From Pseudotabrizicola alkalilacus (GTDB lineage: Bacteria > Pseudomonadota > Alphaproteobacteria > Rhodobacterales > Rhodobacteraceae): a stretch of DNA of 64,000 nucleotides. Shown piece by piece: positions 10,486 through 19,741 of the stretch (its first letter is position 1; each line of letters begins with the position of its first letter). Below the pieces are notes generated by a model. The model had not been told where the DNA came from and searched no databases. It saw only the letters and a program-made list of their open reading frames with translations. The translations under genes were made by a program, and so were the position numbers. The DNA lies in the NCBI RefSeq assembly GCF_003443995.1, contig NZ_QWEY01000004.1:1-64000 (forward strand), written 5' to 3'.

Positions 10486-11211
10486 CTATCGCGCCGCAGG
10501 CTCGGCCAACGCCGCCCGCAGATCACGCAGCCGCCCGCCATCGGTGCGCCGCCCCACCCGCGCGGCAAAGCCAAAATCCACCACCGGCCCCGAGTCGATC
10601 AGCGGCGCCGAGCACGAGGCATGAACCTCGCGCAGCGGCAGGCTGCGCAACGGCGCAAGGGTCTCGGCAGATATACCAGCGCCGGGCATGATGATGATCC
10701 GCCCCCGCGCCTGTGCCATCAGGCTGGCCAGACGATCCGCCCCTTCGGCAGCGGTGCGCGCGCCGCCGCTGGTCAGGATGCGATGAAAGCCCAGTTCGAT
10801 CGCCTCTTCCAGCGCTGCGGAAAAGTCGGGCACCAGATCAAAGCAGCGATGCAGCGTCAGCCCCATACCTTTTGCCCGCGCGATCAAGAGGCCCAGCACA
10901 TCGGTATCCAGCCGCCCGTCCGGCCTGCTGGCCCCCAGCACCACGCCCTGCATCCCGGCGGCATAAGCCGCCTCGATATCGGCTTCCATCACCGCGATTT
11001 CATCCGGCGACCAGACGAAATGGCCAGACCGTGGCCGGATCATCGCGTAAATCGGCACCCCTGCCCCCGCCGCTCGCCGCATCATCCCGACCGAAGGTGT
11101 CAGCCCGCCAATATCCAGCGCCGAACACAGCTCGATCCGCCCGGCCCCGGCCCGGATCGCCTCGGCCAGCCCTTCGGTGGTATCCACGCAGACTTCAATC
11201 AACACCGTCAT
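10486..11211 (-). CDS. cutC: CutC family protein
   Basis: The 241-residue TIM-barrel protein of the CutC family begins MTVLIEVCVDTTEGLAEA and carries the typical segments RIELCSALDIGGLTPSVG, YAMIRPRSGHFVWS and ILTSGGARTAAEG. CutC was first linked to copper homeostasis in E. coli, but its biochemical activity remains unsettled. The start is fixed by the 4-bp overlap with the nagK stop at 11208-11211, which also implies co-transcription with nagK. Pairing with a sugar kinase fits a role in sugar or cell-wall metabolism better than copper, but that is only an inference. Confidence 0.88.
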   Translation of the reverse strand: MTVLIEVCVDTTEGLAEAIRAGAGRIELCSALDIGGLTPSVGMMRRAAGAGVPIYAMIRPRSGHFVWSPDEIAVMEADIEAAYAAGMQGVVLGASRPDGRLDTDVLGLLIARAKGMGLTLHRCFDLVPDFSAALEEAIELGFHRILTSGGARTAAEGADRLASLMAQARGRIIIMPGAGISAETLAPLRSLPLREVHASCSAPLIDSGPVVDFGFAARVGRRTDGGRLRDLRAALAEPAAR

Positions 11212-12086
11212 GTCGCAAAGGCCTCCCGCCCGGCTTCCGCAGCGCCGATCAGCCCCGGCTCGGGGCGGCACAGCGCGGGCACGACCAGCGGCGCATCGGT
11301 CTGCCGCAGGATCGCCGCGCGCAGCCGCTGATCCAGCGCTTCCAACAGCGCTGGCACATTCGACAACCCGCCGCCGACTGGCACCACCGACGCACCGACC
11401 ACATTCAGAACCAAAGCCAACGGCGGCGTGATCAGATCCAGCCACAGCGCCACGGTCTGCCCGGCCCGTGCGTCCCCCGCCTGCCAATCGGCAAGAATCG
11501 TGGTCGAGGCCGCTGCCTCACCATGCAAACCATGGTGCAGCTTTTCCAGCCCCCGCGCCCCGCAGACCGCATCGACACAGCCGCGCAAACCGCAGCCGCA
11601 TTGCAGGTTCCAGGGTGCCGCCACCACCGCGCCATGCCCCCATTCCCCGGCAAAACCGCCCGCGCCCTGCACCAGCCGCCCGTCGATCACCAGACCACCG
11701 CCCACGCCGGTGCCCAGAATCACGCCAAACACCGTGCGGTGCCCGCGCCCTGCCCCCTGCCGCTGTTCGGCCAGCGCAAAGCAATCGGCGTCGTTCAGCA
11801 CCAGAACCGGCAGGCCCAGCGCGGCGGAAATCTCATCCGACAATACCCGGCCATCAGCGCAAGGGATATTCGCCACCTTGATCCGCCCGGTTTCCGGCGC
11901 GACCACACCGGCGATGGAAATCGCCACGCCCTGCAACGCAGAACCACCGGCATACCCGTCCAAGGCTGCGAGAAACGCATCGAAATCCGCCCCCGGCGTC
12001 GGACAATCGCCCAATGGCGTGATCCGCCCCGCTGTCGCCAGTGCCGCCTTGATCCGCGAACCACCGATGTCAAAGCACAGGATCAT
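11208..12086 (-). CDS. nagK: N-acetylglucosamine kinase-like ROK family sugar kinase
   Basis: The 292-residue protein is of the ROK family. It starts with the phosphate loop FDIGGSRIKAAL and carries ILGTGVGGGLVIDG and the zinc-binding ROK signature beginning EWGHG and ending CGCGLRGCVDAV. The likely reaction is ATP-dependent phosphorylation of N-acetylglucosamine recovered from peptidoglycan or chitin; glucose or fructose kinase activity is the main alternative. The ATG at 12086 begins the conserved N-terminus; upstream codons to 12254 run into the divergent pyrF region. It is the first gene of a two-gene unit with cutC. Confidence 0.85.
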   Translation of the reverse strand: MILCFDIGGSRIKAALATAGRITPLGDCPTPGADFDAFLAALDGYAGGSALQGVAISIAGVVAPETGRIKVANIPCADGRVLSDEISAALGLPVLVLNDADCFALAEQRQGAGRGHRTVFGVILGTGVGGGLVIDGRLVQGAGGFAGEWGHGAVVAAPWNLQCGCGLRGCVDAVCGARGLEKLHHGLHGEAAASTTILADWQAGDARAGQTVALWLDLITPPLALVLNVVGASVVPVGGGLSNVPALLEALDQRLRAAILRQTDAPLVVPALCRPEPGLIGAAEAGREAFAT

Positions 12087-12174
12087 CGCACGCCCCTTGT
12101 TCCGTCCGGCTATGGCTTGACACCACTTGCCTGTGACCGCAAGACGCGTTGCACCCAGCACAGGAGACTTGCCC

Positions 12175-12870
12175 ATGTCCGATGATCGCCTGATCGTGGC
12201 GCTTGATGTGCCCAATGTGGTGCAGGGGCTGGAACTGGCCGCCCGCATCGGCAAGGCCGCCAGCTTTTACAAGATCGGCCTTGGCATGCTGACCGGCGGT
12301 GGCTTTGCGCTGGCCAACGAGCTGAAGCAGGAACACGGCAAGCGCATCTTTCTGGACATGAAGCTGTTCGACATCGGCGCCACGGTCGAGGCCGCGGTGC
12401 GGGGCATCGCGCAATATGACCTCGATTTCCTGACCGTGCACGGCGACCCGCAGGTGGTCCGCGCCGCGCAAGAGGGCAAAGGGGGCACCGGGCTCAAGAT
12501 TCTGGCGGTGACCATCCTCACCTCACTCGACCGCCGCGATCTGGATGACAACTGCATCAAGCCGGGCGACATTCACGCCATCACGCTGGAACGCGCCGCC
12601 CGCGCGCTGGCCGCCGGAGCCGATGGTGTGATCGCCAGCCCGCAAGAGGCCGCGCTGATCCGCGCCCTGCCCGAAGCGGCGGGCAAGCTGATCGTCACTC
12701 CCGGCATCCGCCCCGCTGGCAGCGACAGCGGCGACCAGAAACGCATCGCCACCCCGGCGCAGGCGATTGCGGACGGGGCCGATCACATCGTCGTCGGGCG
12801 TCCGGTCTGGCAGGCCAAAGACCCGGCAGAGGCCGCGCGGCGTGTGGTGGCGGAACTGCCGCTGCGGTAA
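12175..12870 (+). CDS. pyrF: PyrF, orotidine 5'-phosphate decarboxylase
   Basis: The 231-residue TIM-barrel enzyme converts OMP to UMP, the last step of de novo pyrimidine synthesis. The catalytic tetrad region FLDMKLFDIGATV (Asp-x-Lys-x-x-Asp) is intact, as are VTPGIRPAG and the phosphate-binding DHIVVGRPVW. The length is normal. CAGGAG lies 10 nt before the ATG. It is divergent from nagK with a short shared promoter region of about 88 bp. Confidence 0.96.
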   Translation: MSDDRLIVALDVPNVVQGLELAARIGKAASFYKIGLGMLTGGGFALANELKQEHGKRIFLDMKLFDIGATVEAAVRGIAQYDLDFLTVHGDPQVVRAAQEGKGGTGLKILAVTILTSLDRRDLDDNCIKPGDIHAITLERAARALAAGADGVIASPQEAALIRALPEAAGKLIVTPGIRPAGSDSGDQKRIATPAQAIADGADHIVVGRPVWQAKDPAEAARRVVAELPLR

Positions 12871-12914
12871 TGCGTGGAGGCGAAAAACCCGCCCCCGCAA
12901 GCCCCGCACAAACG

Positions 12915-12954
12915 TCATGACGTTTGCCATACGTAATCCATACACCGATCATAC
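12915..12954 (+). repeat. 11-bp phased CCATAC-like array upstream of amn
   Basis: Three hexamers, CCATAC (12927), CCATAC (12938) and TCATAC (12949), start exactly 11 bp apart, and a TCATGA (12915) lies 12 bp before them. The array is 120-145 bp upstream of the amn start on the same strand. The layout (TGNCATA-like units every 11 bp) resembles a Pho box, and amn belongs to the PhoB regulon in E. coli, but the match to the consensus CTGTCATA is imperfect. A second array with five units lies at 56974-57023. Confidence 0.55.
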
Positions 12955-13070
12955 CCGCGCCAGACCGGCAAACGCGCGGTTTCACCCGGTTTCCCGGCCT
13001 TCATCAAGGCTTCACTTGCGCGACTCCCCTCGTTTCGGCTTATATGCCGGATCATTTGACGAGAGATGTT

Positions 13071-14546
13071 ATGCAAGACGGAACCGCCCCACAGACGCCA
13101 GACCTGCCCGCCGCGCAGGATTTTACCGACGCCGCCGCCGCCGTTGACCGGCTTGAAGAGCTTTACGCCGCAGCCACCGCCTATCTGGCGGATCATTTCA
13201 GCGCCACGGTCACCAAGGGCAAGCCCGACACCCGCATTCGCGCCTTCTACCCGGAAATCCGCCTGCGGGTGACCAGCCACACCAAGGCCGACTCGCGTCT
13301 GGCCTTTGGCCATGTTGCCAGCCCCGGCACCTATGCCACCACGGTCACCCGCCCCGACCTGTTCCGCAATTACCTGATCCAGCAGCTGACCCTGCTGATG
13401 GAAAACCACGGCGTTCCGGTTCAGATCGGCCCGTCCGAAACCCCGATTCCGGTGCATTTCGCGGTTGCAGGAAATCCCGCCGTGTCGGTCCCGCAAGAGG
13501 GTGTGCTGGAATTCAGCCTGCGCGATGTGTTTGACGTGCCGGATCTGGCGACCACCAATGATGATATCGTCAACGGCATGCGCACCGAAAACCCCGACGG
13601 CTCGATGCCGTTGGCCCCGTTCACCGCGCAGCGGGTGGATTATTCGCTGGCACGGCTGGCGCATTACACCGCCACCGATCCGCAGCATTTCCAGAACCAT
13701 GTGCTGTTCACCAACTATCAGTTTTATGTCGATGAATTCGAGGCTTACGCAAGGCAGGTACTGGCCGATCCGGCGCTGGGCTACTCCGCTTTTGTCGCCA
13801 CCGGAAACCAGATCATCACCACCGCCGATGGCGTGCTGAACCCGGTCGCCAAGCTGCCGCAGATGCCGACCTATCACCTGAAACGCGCCGACGGGCAGGG
13901 CATCACGCTGGTCAACATCGGCGTCGGCCCGTCCAATGCCAAGACCGCCACCGACCACATCGCCGTGCTGCGCCCGCATGCCTGGCTGATGGTCGGCCAT
14001 TGCGCAGGACTGCGCAACAGCCAGTCGATGGGTGATTTCGTGCTGGCCCATGCCTATCTGCGCGAAGACCATGTGCTGGACGACGATCTGCCGGTCTGGG
14101 TGCCGATCCCGGCGCTGGCCGAGATCCAGATCGCGCTGCAGGAAGCCGTGGCCGAGGTGACCCAGCTGGAGGGGTATGAGCTCAAACGCATCATGCGCAC
14201 CGGCACCGTGGCCACTATCGACAACCGCAACTGGGAGCTGCGCGATCAGTCCGGCCCGGTCAAACGCCTGTCCCAATCGCGCGCGATTGCGCTGGATATG
14301 GAAAGCGCCACGATTGCAGCAAACGGCTTCCGGTTCCGGGTGCCCTACGGCACCCTGCTGTGCGTTTCGGATAAGCCGCTGCATGGCGAGCTGAAGCTGC
14401 CCGGCATGGCCAGCGATTTTTACAAGACTCAGGTCAGCCGCCATCTGCAGATCGGCATCCGTGCAATGGAACGCCTGCGGTTGATGCCGATTGAGCGCAT
14501 CCACAGCCGCAAGTTGCGCAGCTTTGAGGAAACCGCCTTCCTATAA
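13071..14546 (+). CDS. amn: AMP nucleosidase
   Basis: The 491-residue enzyme hydrolyses AMP to adenine and ribose 5-phosphate, limiting the AMP pool. It has the N-terminal Amn-specific domain, with RAFYPEIRL and HVASPGTYATTVTRPDLF, and the C-terminal nucleoside-phosphorylase fold, with the glycine-rich IGVGPSNAKTATDH and GHCAGLRNSQS segments and ALDMESATIAANGF near residue 410. The length is close to that of E. coli Amn. The ATG at 13071 follows GAGAG by 5 nt; an ATG at 13044 is possible. An 11-bp phased repeat array upstream may be regulatory. Confidence 0.95.
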   Translation: MQDGTAPQTPDLPAAQDFTDAAAAVDRLEELYAAATAYLADHFSATVTKGKPDTRIRAFYPEIRLRVTSHTKADSRLAFGHVASPGTYATTVTRPDLFRNYLIQQLTLLMENHGVPVQIGPSETPIPVHFAVAGNPAVSVPQEGVLEFSLRDVFDVPDLATTNDDIVNGMRTENPDGSMPLAPFTAQRVDYSLARLAHYTATDPQHFQNHVLFTNYQFYVDEFEAYARQVLADPALGYSAFVATGNQIITTADGVLNPVAKLPQMPTYHLKRADGQGITLVNIGVGPSNAKTATDHIAVLRPHAWLMVGHCAGLRNSQSMGDFVLAHAYLREDHVLDDDLPVWVPIPALAEIQIALQEAVAEVTQLEGYELKRIMRTGTVATIDNRNWELRDQSGPVKRLSQSRAIALDMESATIAANGFRFRVPYGTLLCVSDKPLHGELKLPGMASDFYKTQVSRHLQIGIRAMERLRLMPIERIHSRKLRSFEETAFL

Positions 14547-14686
14547 CCGCTCATTTTCAACCCCGCCGCACGGTTTGGGCTTGATCTGTGCAGAAAAAAC
14601 CTGTGTAGCGGAACCCGTCGCCGGTAACGGCCAACCAACATCTCCGGCCCGTCCAATGGCGGCGGCCTGCAATAAGGAAGAAGAAC

Positions 14687-14977
14687 ATGACGACGAAACC
14701 GATGACAAAAACCCAACTCGTGGCAGCAATCGCCGAGACCATGGGCGCCGACAAGAAAACCGCTGGTTCGGCACTGGATGCCATCATCGACGTAGTGACC
14801 CGTGAAGTCGCTGCTGGCGGCGCAGTCACCCTGCCGGGTCTGGGAAAAATGGCCTGCAAGGCCCGCCCCGAGCGTCAAGTCCGCAACCCTGCCACCGGCG
14901 AAACCATGACCAAGCCCGCTGACAAGCAAGTGAAATTCGCCATCGCCAAGGCCCTCAAAGACAGCGTCAACGCCTGA
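14687..14977 (+). CDS. HU-family DNA-binding protein
   Basis: This 96-residue histone-like protein has the HU/IHF fold: helical N-terminus TKTQLVAAIAETMGADKK, then VTLPGLGKMACKARPER, the beta-arm region around RNPATGET, and the C-terminal helix. The arm is followed by TKPADKQVKFAIAKALKD, somewhat diverged from standard HU (usually ...F.AGK.LK..). It should bind DNA non-specifically as a dimer and bend it. AAGGAAG about 9 nt upstream of the ATG fixes the start. A strong terminator follows the stop. Confidence 0.92.
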   Translation: MTTKPMTKTQLVAAIAETMGADKKTAGSALDAIIDVVTREVAAGGAVTLPGLGKMACKARPERQVRNPATGETMTKPADKQVKFAIAKALKDSVNA

Positions 14978-15010
14978 TATTTTCAGTCGTTTCCGCAAGT
15001 CGGTTACGCA

Positions 15011-15035
15011 GGGGCGCCCATCGGGCGCCCCTTTT
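15011..15035 (+). terminator. Rho-independent terminator of the HU gene
   Basis: A perfect 9-bp stem GGGGCGCCC/GGGCGCCCC (15011-15019 with 15023-15031) with a 3-nt loop is followed by TTTT, 34 nt after the HU stop codon. Confidence 0.92.
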
Positions 15036-15197
15036 CCATGCGACCGGCAACCAGATGCGCTCGGCGTACGACAAACCGCTTGTTGCATCGGGGGGTATCG
15101 TGGCACGACAGTCTGGCTTTGCCAATGTCAGACTGGCGATAATGGGTGAATGCAAAGTGCCGGTTGGGTTATGGTGCGGTATGATCAGGGGTGCAGT

Positions 15198-16082
15198 ATG
15201 ATTTCAACCGAGCTTGCCGAATGGTTCAATGCCCGCTGGTTTGGCGAAATGGGCGCAATCGACGGGCAGGATGTCGCCTTTATCGCGGATCTGATCGCAC
15301 AGCACCGGCCCCGGAACGTGGTTGAAATCGGCTGCGCCAGCGGCATGTCCAGCTGCATTCTCGCCGCTTTGATGTCGTCAGCCGGGGGTGGCACGCTCAA
15401 CAGCTTTGACCTGATGGAGCACTACTATGTGAACCCCGAAAAGCCGGTGGGCTATCTGCTGGCCGAAGCGCCGCCGCATCCCGGTGTCAGCGTGACGGTA
15501 AACCGGGGCAAGACCTGTCTGGACGTGGCAGGCCAAATCGACGGGCAGATCGACCTGTGTTTCATTGATGCCGCCCACAAGCACCCATGGCCCTTGATTG
15601 ATACGCTGGGCGTGCTGCCTCTGATGAAGCCGGGCGGCATCATCATTCACCACGACCTTCAGATGTTCCGCACCGCGCAGGGCAATGCCTATGCCAACGG
15701 GCCAAAGATGGTACTTGCGCTCGCACCGCCAGCCACCCGGATCTATCCCGATGATGCCAGTCAGGCCCGCGGGCGCGAGGTGATGAAGTCGCGCAAGATC
15801 AGCCACAATATCTTTGCGCTGCGCGTGCCCGAAACCCGCCGCGCCTTTGCCGCCCAGCTGTGCGAGGGGTTTTACTTCGGATGGGACAAGCAATCGTATC
15901 AGCTGGTCCCATCAGACTTTGCCATGCGATTTTCGACCTTCCTTGAGGAACATTATGGCCCCTATGTCGGGCAGGCCTGGGCAGAGGGGGTACGGCGGTA
16001 TTCGACGCCCGTCGAAAGCCCTCCCCTCCCACGCGTGGGCAGCTTGCCACGCCGCATTCTGCGCCGCATCAGCGGGCGGTGA
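15198..16082 (+). CDS. Class I SAM-dependent methyltransferase
   Basis: The 294-residue protein has a Rossmann methyltransferase core. The SAM loop reads NVVEIGCASGMSSCILAAL near residue 45, and the later segments CFIDAAHKHPWPLIDT and PLMKPGGIIIHHDL match class I enzymes that act on small molecules or sugars (Methyltransf_24-like). About 100 C-terminal residues are not part of the core fold and may bind the substrate, which is unknown. The chosen ATG at 15198 follows a CAGGGG run; a start at 15150 is possible. It stands alone between HU and aroC. Confidence 0.8.
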   Translation: MISTELAEWFNARWFGEMGAIDGQDVAFIADLIAQHRPRNVVEIGCASGMSSCILAALMSSAGGGTLNSFDLMEHYYVNPEKPVGYLLAEAPPHPGVSVTVNRGKTCLDVAGQIDGQIDLCFIDAAHKHPWPLIDTLGVLPLMKPGGIIIHHDLQMFRTAQGNAYANGPKMVLALAPPATRIYPDDASQARGREVMKSRKISHNIFALRVPETRRAFAAQLCEGFYFGWDKQSYQLVPSDFAMRFSTFLEEHYGPYVGQAWAEGVRRYSTPVESPPLPRVGSLPRRILRRISGR

Positions 16083-16178
16083 TCCGTCGCCCGGTCTGAA
16101 ACAATCTTCACGCAAGCTTTGCTGGCCTGTGATCGGGCACCACGGCATTCTGCGGGCATCCTCAGAGGGAGAGATGCC

Positions 16179-16265
16179 ATGCGACTGTCAGATCTGAAGC
16201 GCCTGATTGCGCCAGTCACTCTGCCAAAGCCGGTGAGCCTGCCGCCTGTCGGGGCGCGGCCCTAG
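16179..16265 (+). CDS. Possible 28-residue small protein
   Basis: A short frame, [20 protein letters not shown] followed by LPPVGARP, starts 6 nt after GAGGGAGAG, a good ribosome-binding site, in an otherwise empty gap. Its stop codon overlaps the 3' end of convergent aroC. The peptide is basic, proline-rich and soluble. The only support is the start signal, so it may be spurious. Confidence 0.25.
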   Translation: MRLSDLKRLIAPVTLPKPVSLPPVGARP

Positions 16266-17362
16266 CCGATCACGCCACGCTGGCCGCCGGTCTGGCCGCG
16301 ATCCAGCAGCAGATGGTCCAGCAGCACGCAAGCCATCATCGCCTCGCCCACCGGCACCGCGCGGATGCCCACACAGGGGTCGTGGCGGCCCTTGGTGATC
16401 AGGTCAATCTCTTCGCCGCGCTGGTTGATGGTCTGGCGCGGGGTCAGGATGCTTGAGGTCGGCTTGACGGCAAAGCGGCAGATGACCGGCTGTCCGGTCG
16501 AGATGCCGCCCAGAATGCCGCCCGCGTGGTTTGACAGAAACTCCGGCCCGTCCGGACCCATGCGGATCTCGTCGGCGTTGTCCACGCCGGTCAGCGTTGC
16601 GGCGGCCATGCCGTCGCCGATCTCCACCGCTTTGACCGCGTTGATGCTCATCATCGCAGAGGCCAGATCGCTGTCGAGCTTCGCATACAGTGGCGCGCCA
16701 AGACCGGCGGGCACACCTGTGGCGATCACCTCGATCACCGCGCCGACCGAGTTGTGCGACAGGCGCAGCTCATCCAGATAGGCTGCCCAGTCGGTCGCGG
16801 CCACGGGATCGGGGCACCAGAACGGGTTGTTTGCCACCTCGGCCAGATCGACGCGACTGCGGTCGATGGCGCGGGGGCCCATCTGGACCATGTAGCCGGT
16901 GATCTGCAGCCCCGGCATCAGCGCCGCAAGGGCGGCGCGGGCGATGCCGCCTGCGGCCACGCGGGAGGCGGTTTCGCGGGCCGAAGACCGCCCGCCGCCA
17001 CGATAGTCGCGGTGGCCGTATTTCTGGTGATAGGTGATGTCGGCATGGCCGGGGCGGAAAGCCTGAGCGATGTCGCCATAATCCTTTGACCGCTGGTCGG
17101 TGTTTTCAATCATCAGCTGGATGGCGGTGCCGGTGGTGCGGCCCTCGAACACGCCGGACAGGATGCGGACCTCGTCGGGTTCTTTGCGCTGGGTGGTAAA
17201 CTTGTTCTGCCCCGGCTTGCGCTTGTCCAGCCAAGGCTGGATATCGGCCTCGGTCAGGGGGATGCCGGGGGGGCAGCCGTCGACGGTGCAGCCGATGGCC
17301 GGGCCGTGGCTTTCGCCCCAGGTGGTCACACGGAACAGGTGGCCGAAGGTGTTCAGGCTCAT
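16262..17362 (-). CDS. aroC: AroC, chorismate synthase
   Basis: The 366-residue enzyme makes chorismate from 5-enolpyruvylshikimate 3-phosphate using reduced FMN, the last step of the shikimate pathway. Family signatures are all present: [18 protein letters not shown] at the N-terminus, [18 protein letters not shown] (about 120-137) and [19 protein letters not shown] later on. The length is typical of the bacterial enzyme. The start at 17362 is the only one that includes [20 protein letters not shown] palindrome overlapping a CtrA-type site lies about 100-135 bp upstream. Confidence 0.97.
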   Translation of the reverse strand: MSLNTFGHLFRVTTWGESHGPAIGCTVDGCPPGIPLTEADIQPWLDKRKPGQNKFTTQRKEPDEVRILSGVFEGRTTGTAIQLMIENTDQRSKDYGDIAQAFRPGHADITYHQKYGHRDYRGGGRSSARETASRVAAGGIARAALAALMPGLQITGYMVQMGPRAIDRSRVDLAEVANNPFWCPDPVAATDWAAYLDELRLSHNSVGAVIEVIATGVPAGLGAPLYAKLDSDLASAMMSINAVKAVEIGDGMAAATLTGVDNADEIRMGPDGPEFLSNHAGGILGGISTGQPVICRFAVKPTSSILTPRQTINQRGEEIDLITKGRHDPCVGIRAVPVGEAMMACVLLDHLLLDRGQTGGQRGVIG

Positions 17363-17459
17363 GGCGGTCTCCCCTATTGCTGCTGGTTTAGGGGAAAACG
17401 GGCGGGGAATGAAGGGGGTGGGTTCCCACTGTGTTACAGGATAATTTATATAAGTAATT

Positions 17460-17491
17460 CAACACCTTAACTCACTGAAATTAAGGTGTTG
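17460..17491. promoter_or_regulatory. Perfect 11-bp inverted repeat upstream of aroC
   Basis: CAACACCTTAA (17460-17470) and TTAAGGTGTTG (17481-17491) pair perfectly around a 10-nt spacer in an AT-rich patch inside GC-rich DNA. No T tract follows on either strand, so an operator is more likely than a terminator. Confidence 0.5.
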
Positions 17492-17496
17492 TTAAC
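17481..17496. promoter_or_regulatory. Consensus CtrA-type site TTAA-N7-TTAAC
   Basis: The sequence TTAAGGTGTTGTTAAC matches the full CtrA site TTAA-N7-TTAAC known from alphaproteobacteria. It overlaps the right arm of the inverted repeat and lies about 120 bp upstream of the aroC start. Whether CtrA binds it is inference. Confidence 0.45.
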
Positions 17497-17599
17497 GATT
17501 GACCGCCTGAAGCCAACTGATTCTGTCCGGGGGTAGGCAGGTCTGGCGTCTTTCACCAGCACGCGCGCTGCGTGGAAACTCCACAGAGCGTTGCCACAC

Positions 17600-18166
17600 C
17601 TACGGCACCCAGCTGGCATGAATGGTGATCGGGGTGCCGGTCGGGGTCAGGGACCAGATTTCCTGCATCTCGGCGTTGGTGACGGCGATGCATCCGTCGG
17701 TCCAGTTCAGCAGCGTATGCAGGCGGCCAAAGGCACCCCAGCCGTTGGGCAGGCCGTGGATCATGATATTGCCGCCGGGGCTGTATCCGGCCTGTGCGGC
17801 AGCGGCGCTGTCGGTGGTGTCGGGGTAGGAGATGTGCAGGCTGAGATGGGCGATGGAGCTGGGGTTGCGCCAGTCGATCACATAGCTGCCCTCGGGCGTG
17901 CGCATATCGCCTTCGCGTTGCTTGTGGCCCTGATCCCAGGCGGACCCCATGGCGATGTCATAGGTTTTCAGCACAGTGTCGCCCCGCAGCAGGTACATTT
18001 TGCGGTCGGACTTGGAGACGGCGATGCTGTCGGCCTGTTGCTCGGCCGCGGCATAGGCCGGGGGTGTGCCAGAGGCGATGCGCGCCATGGCCTTGGTATA
18101 GCCAAAGACGCCGACAGCAAGGACAACCAGCGCAGCGGCGGCAAGGAGAAACGGACGGGTTCGCAA
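17600..18166 (-). CDS. L,D-transpeptidase (YkuD) family protein
   Basis: The 188-residue protein has an uncleaved or signal-anchor N-terminal helix ([18 protein letters not shown]) and one YkuD domain. The active-site region reads [11 protein letters not shown] followed by [14 protein letters not shown], which keeps the catalytic His and Cys of the HG...GC motif; T-D-G-C replaces the common S-H-G-C. Such enzymes form 3-3 crosslinks or attach proteins to peptidoglycan in the periplasm. A basic start context with AAGGAG upstream supports the ATG at 18166. It is divergent from queG. Confidence 0.88.
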   Translation of the reverse strand: MRTRPFLLAAAALVVLAVGVFGYTKAMARIASGTPPAYAAAEQQADSIAVSKSDRKMYLLRGDTVLKTYDIAMGSAWDQGHKQREGDMRTPEGSYVIDWRNPSSIAHLSLHISYPDTTDSAAAAQAGYSPGGNIMIHGLPNGWGAFGRLHTLLNWTDGCIAVTNAEMQEIWSLTPTGTPITIHASWVP

Positions 18167-18277
18167 GACGCAGGCTCCGGCATGTGGTTCAGGCTGGTCA
18201 GTGTTTCAGGGCGGGGCGGGAAGTTCAAGGCACGGGGGGCGTGGCCCTTGGCACCGTGCGGCGCTATGCTGCTGACC

Positions 18278-19300
18278 ATGACCGATGATCTGAAATCACG
18301 ATTGCACGCCCGCGCCCTTGGGGAAGGGTTTTCGGCGATGCGGGTGACCGCGCCGGGTGCCGTGCCGCAGGTGGCCGCGCGGCTGGCGGAGTTTGTGGCG
18401 CAGGGCCGGCACGGGCAAATGGGCTGGATGGCCGAGCGGATGGCCTGGCGCGGCGACCCCAGCGCGCTGTGGCCCGAGGCGCGGTCGGTGATCATGTTGG
18501 CCGAAAGCTATGCACCGGAGGAGAACCCGCTGCCGCTGCTGGAGCAGCGCGACCGGGGCGTGATCTCGGTCTATGCGCAGGGCAAGGATTACCACGATCT
18601 GGTCAAGCGGCGGCTGAAACGGCTGGGGCGTTGGCTGATTGATCAGGCAGAGTGTCAGATCAAGGTGTTCGTCGACACCGCCCCGGTGATGGAAAAGCCA
18701 TTGGCCGAAGCGGCGGGTTTGGGCTGGCAGGGCAAGCATACCAATCTGTTAAGCCGCGATCTGGGCAACTGGTTTTTTCTGGGCGCGATCTTTACCACGC
18801 TCGATCTGGCAAAGGACGCGGCAGAGGTCAGCCATTGCGGGTCTTGCACCGCTTGCCTCACGATCTGCCCGACCGGGGCTTTCCCTGCGCCCTATCAGCT
18901 GGATGCACGGCGCTGTATCTCTTATCTGACAATCGAGCATTCCGGCCCGGTGGATGAGGCGTTGCGCGGGTTGATGGGCAACCGGATTTACGGCTGCGAT
19001 GACTGTCTGGCGGTCTGTCCGTGGAACAAGTTTGCCAAGGCCGCAAGCGACATCGGCTATGCGCCCCGGCATGGCGCGCCGCCTTTGGCGGAGCTGGCGG
19101 TGTTGGATGACGCGGCCTTCCGGGCACGGTTTGTGGGTAGCCCGATCAAGCGGATCGGGCGTGGGCGGTTTGTGCGCAACGTGCTGTATGCGATTGGCAA
19201 TTCGGGTGAGCTTGCGTTGAAAGCCGTGGCGCAGGGGCTGTGTGACGATGCCGATGTGGCGGTGGCCGATGCCGCGCGTTGGGCGGTGACGCGGCTTTAA
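18278..19300 (+). CDS. queG: QueG, epoxyqueuosine reductase
   Basis: The 340-residue cobalamin- and iron-sulfur-dependent enzyme reduces epoxyqueuosine to queuosine in the wobble position of tRNAs, the last step of that pathway. Two [4Fe-4S] clusters are visible: [16 protein letters not shown] and the later [11 protein letters not shown]. The cobalamin-binding part includes [20 protein letters not shown]. It is a little shorter than the E. coli enzyme, mostly at the C-terminus, as is usual in this group. The ATG at 18278 is chosen; an in-frame ATG 12 nt upstream is possible. The 3' end overlaps ohrR by 4 bp. Confidence 0.95.
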   Translation: MTDDLKSRLHARALGEGFSAMRVTAPGAVPQVAARLAEFVAQGRHGQMGWMAERMAWRGDPSALWPEARSVIMLAESYAPEENPLPLLEQRDRGVISVYAQGKDYHDLVKRRLKRLGRWLIDQAECQIKVFVDTAPVMEKPLAEAAGLGWQGKHTNLLSRDLGNWFFLGAIFTTLDLAKDAAEVSHCGSCTACLTICPTGAFPAPYQLDARRCISYLTIEHSGPVDEALRGLMGNRIYGCDDCLAVCPWNKFAKAASDIGYAPRHGAPPLAELAVLDDAAFRARFVGSPIKRIGRGRFVRNVLYAIGNSGELALKAVAQGLCDDADVAVADAARWAVTRL

Positions 19301-19722
19301 CCCGCGCGCAAATGATCACGCAGGGTCGTGATCTGGTCGCGCAACCGCGTCAGATCATCAAGCGACAGGCCGGATTTTTCCAGCACGCAGGCGGGGATAT
19401 GCGCGGCGCGGGCTTTCAGCGTGCGGCCGGGGTCGGTCAGGGTGATATTGACCTGTCGCTCGTCGGTCTCGCTGCGGGTGCGGGTGATCAGCCCACGCTC
19501 TTCCAGCCGTTTCAGAAGCGGGGTGAGCGTGTTCGATTCGAGCTGCACCTGACGGCCCAGAGCGCCGACGGTCTGCCCGTCCTGCGTCCATAATGCTGTG
19601 AGCACGAGGTATTGCGGATAGGTCAGGCCCAGATCGTCGAGCAGGGGTTTGTAGACATGCTGCATGGCATGGGTCGCCGAATACAGCGCAAAACAGATCA
19701 TGTCAGGCAGGGCGAGTGTCAT
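19297..19722 (-). CDS. ohrR: OhrR-like MarR family regulator of organic peroxide resistance
   Basis: The 141-residue winged-helix protein (MarR) is divergent from ohr, the standard arrangement for the OhrR peroxide sensor. An N-terminal cysteine lies at [20 protein letters not shown], matching the peroxide-sensing Cys of OhrR. The DNA-binding part reads [24 protein letters not shown] and the wing [15 protein letters not shown]. Oxidation of the Cys should release DNA and induce ohr. The ATG at 19722 lacks a Shine-Dalgarno sequence, and a good -10 lies only 7 nt upstream, so the mRNA may be leaderless. Confidence 0.92.
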   Translation of the reverse strand: MTLALPDMICFALYSATHAMQHVYKPLLDDLGLTYPQYLVLTALWTQDGQTVGALGRQVQLESNTLTPLLKRLEERGLITRTRSETDERQVNITLTDPGRTLKARAAHIPACVLEKSGLSLDDLTRLRDQITTLRDHLRAG

Positions 19723-19741
19723 GCAGGCAATATAGTCGCGC

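Noticed and set aside
12915-14504. 529-codon open frame on the minus strand
   Set aside because: It is antisense to amn, whose product is full-length and recognisable.
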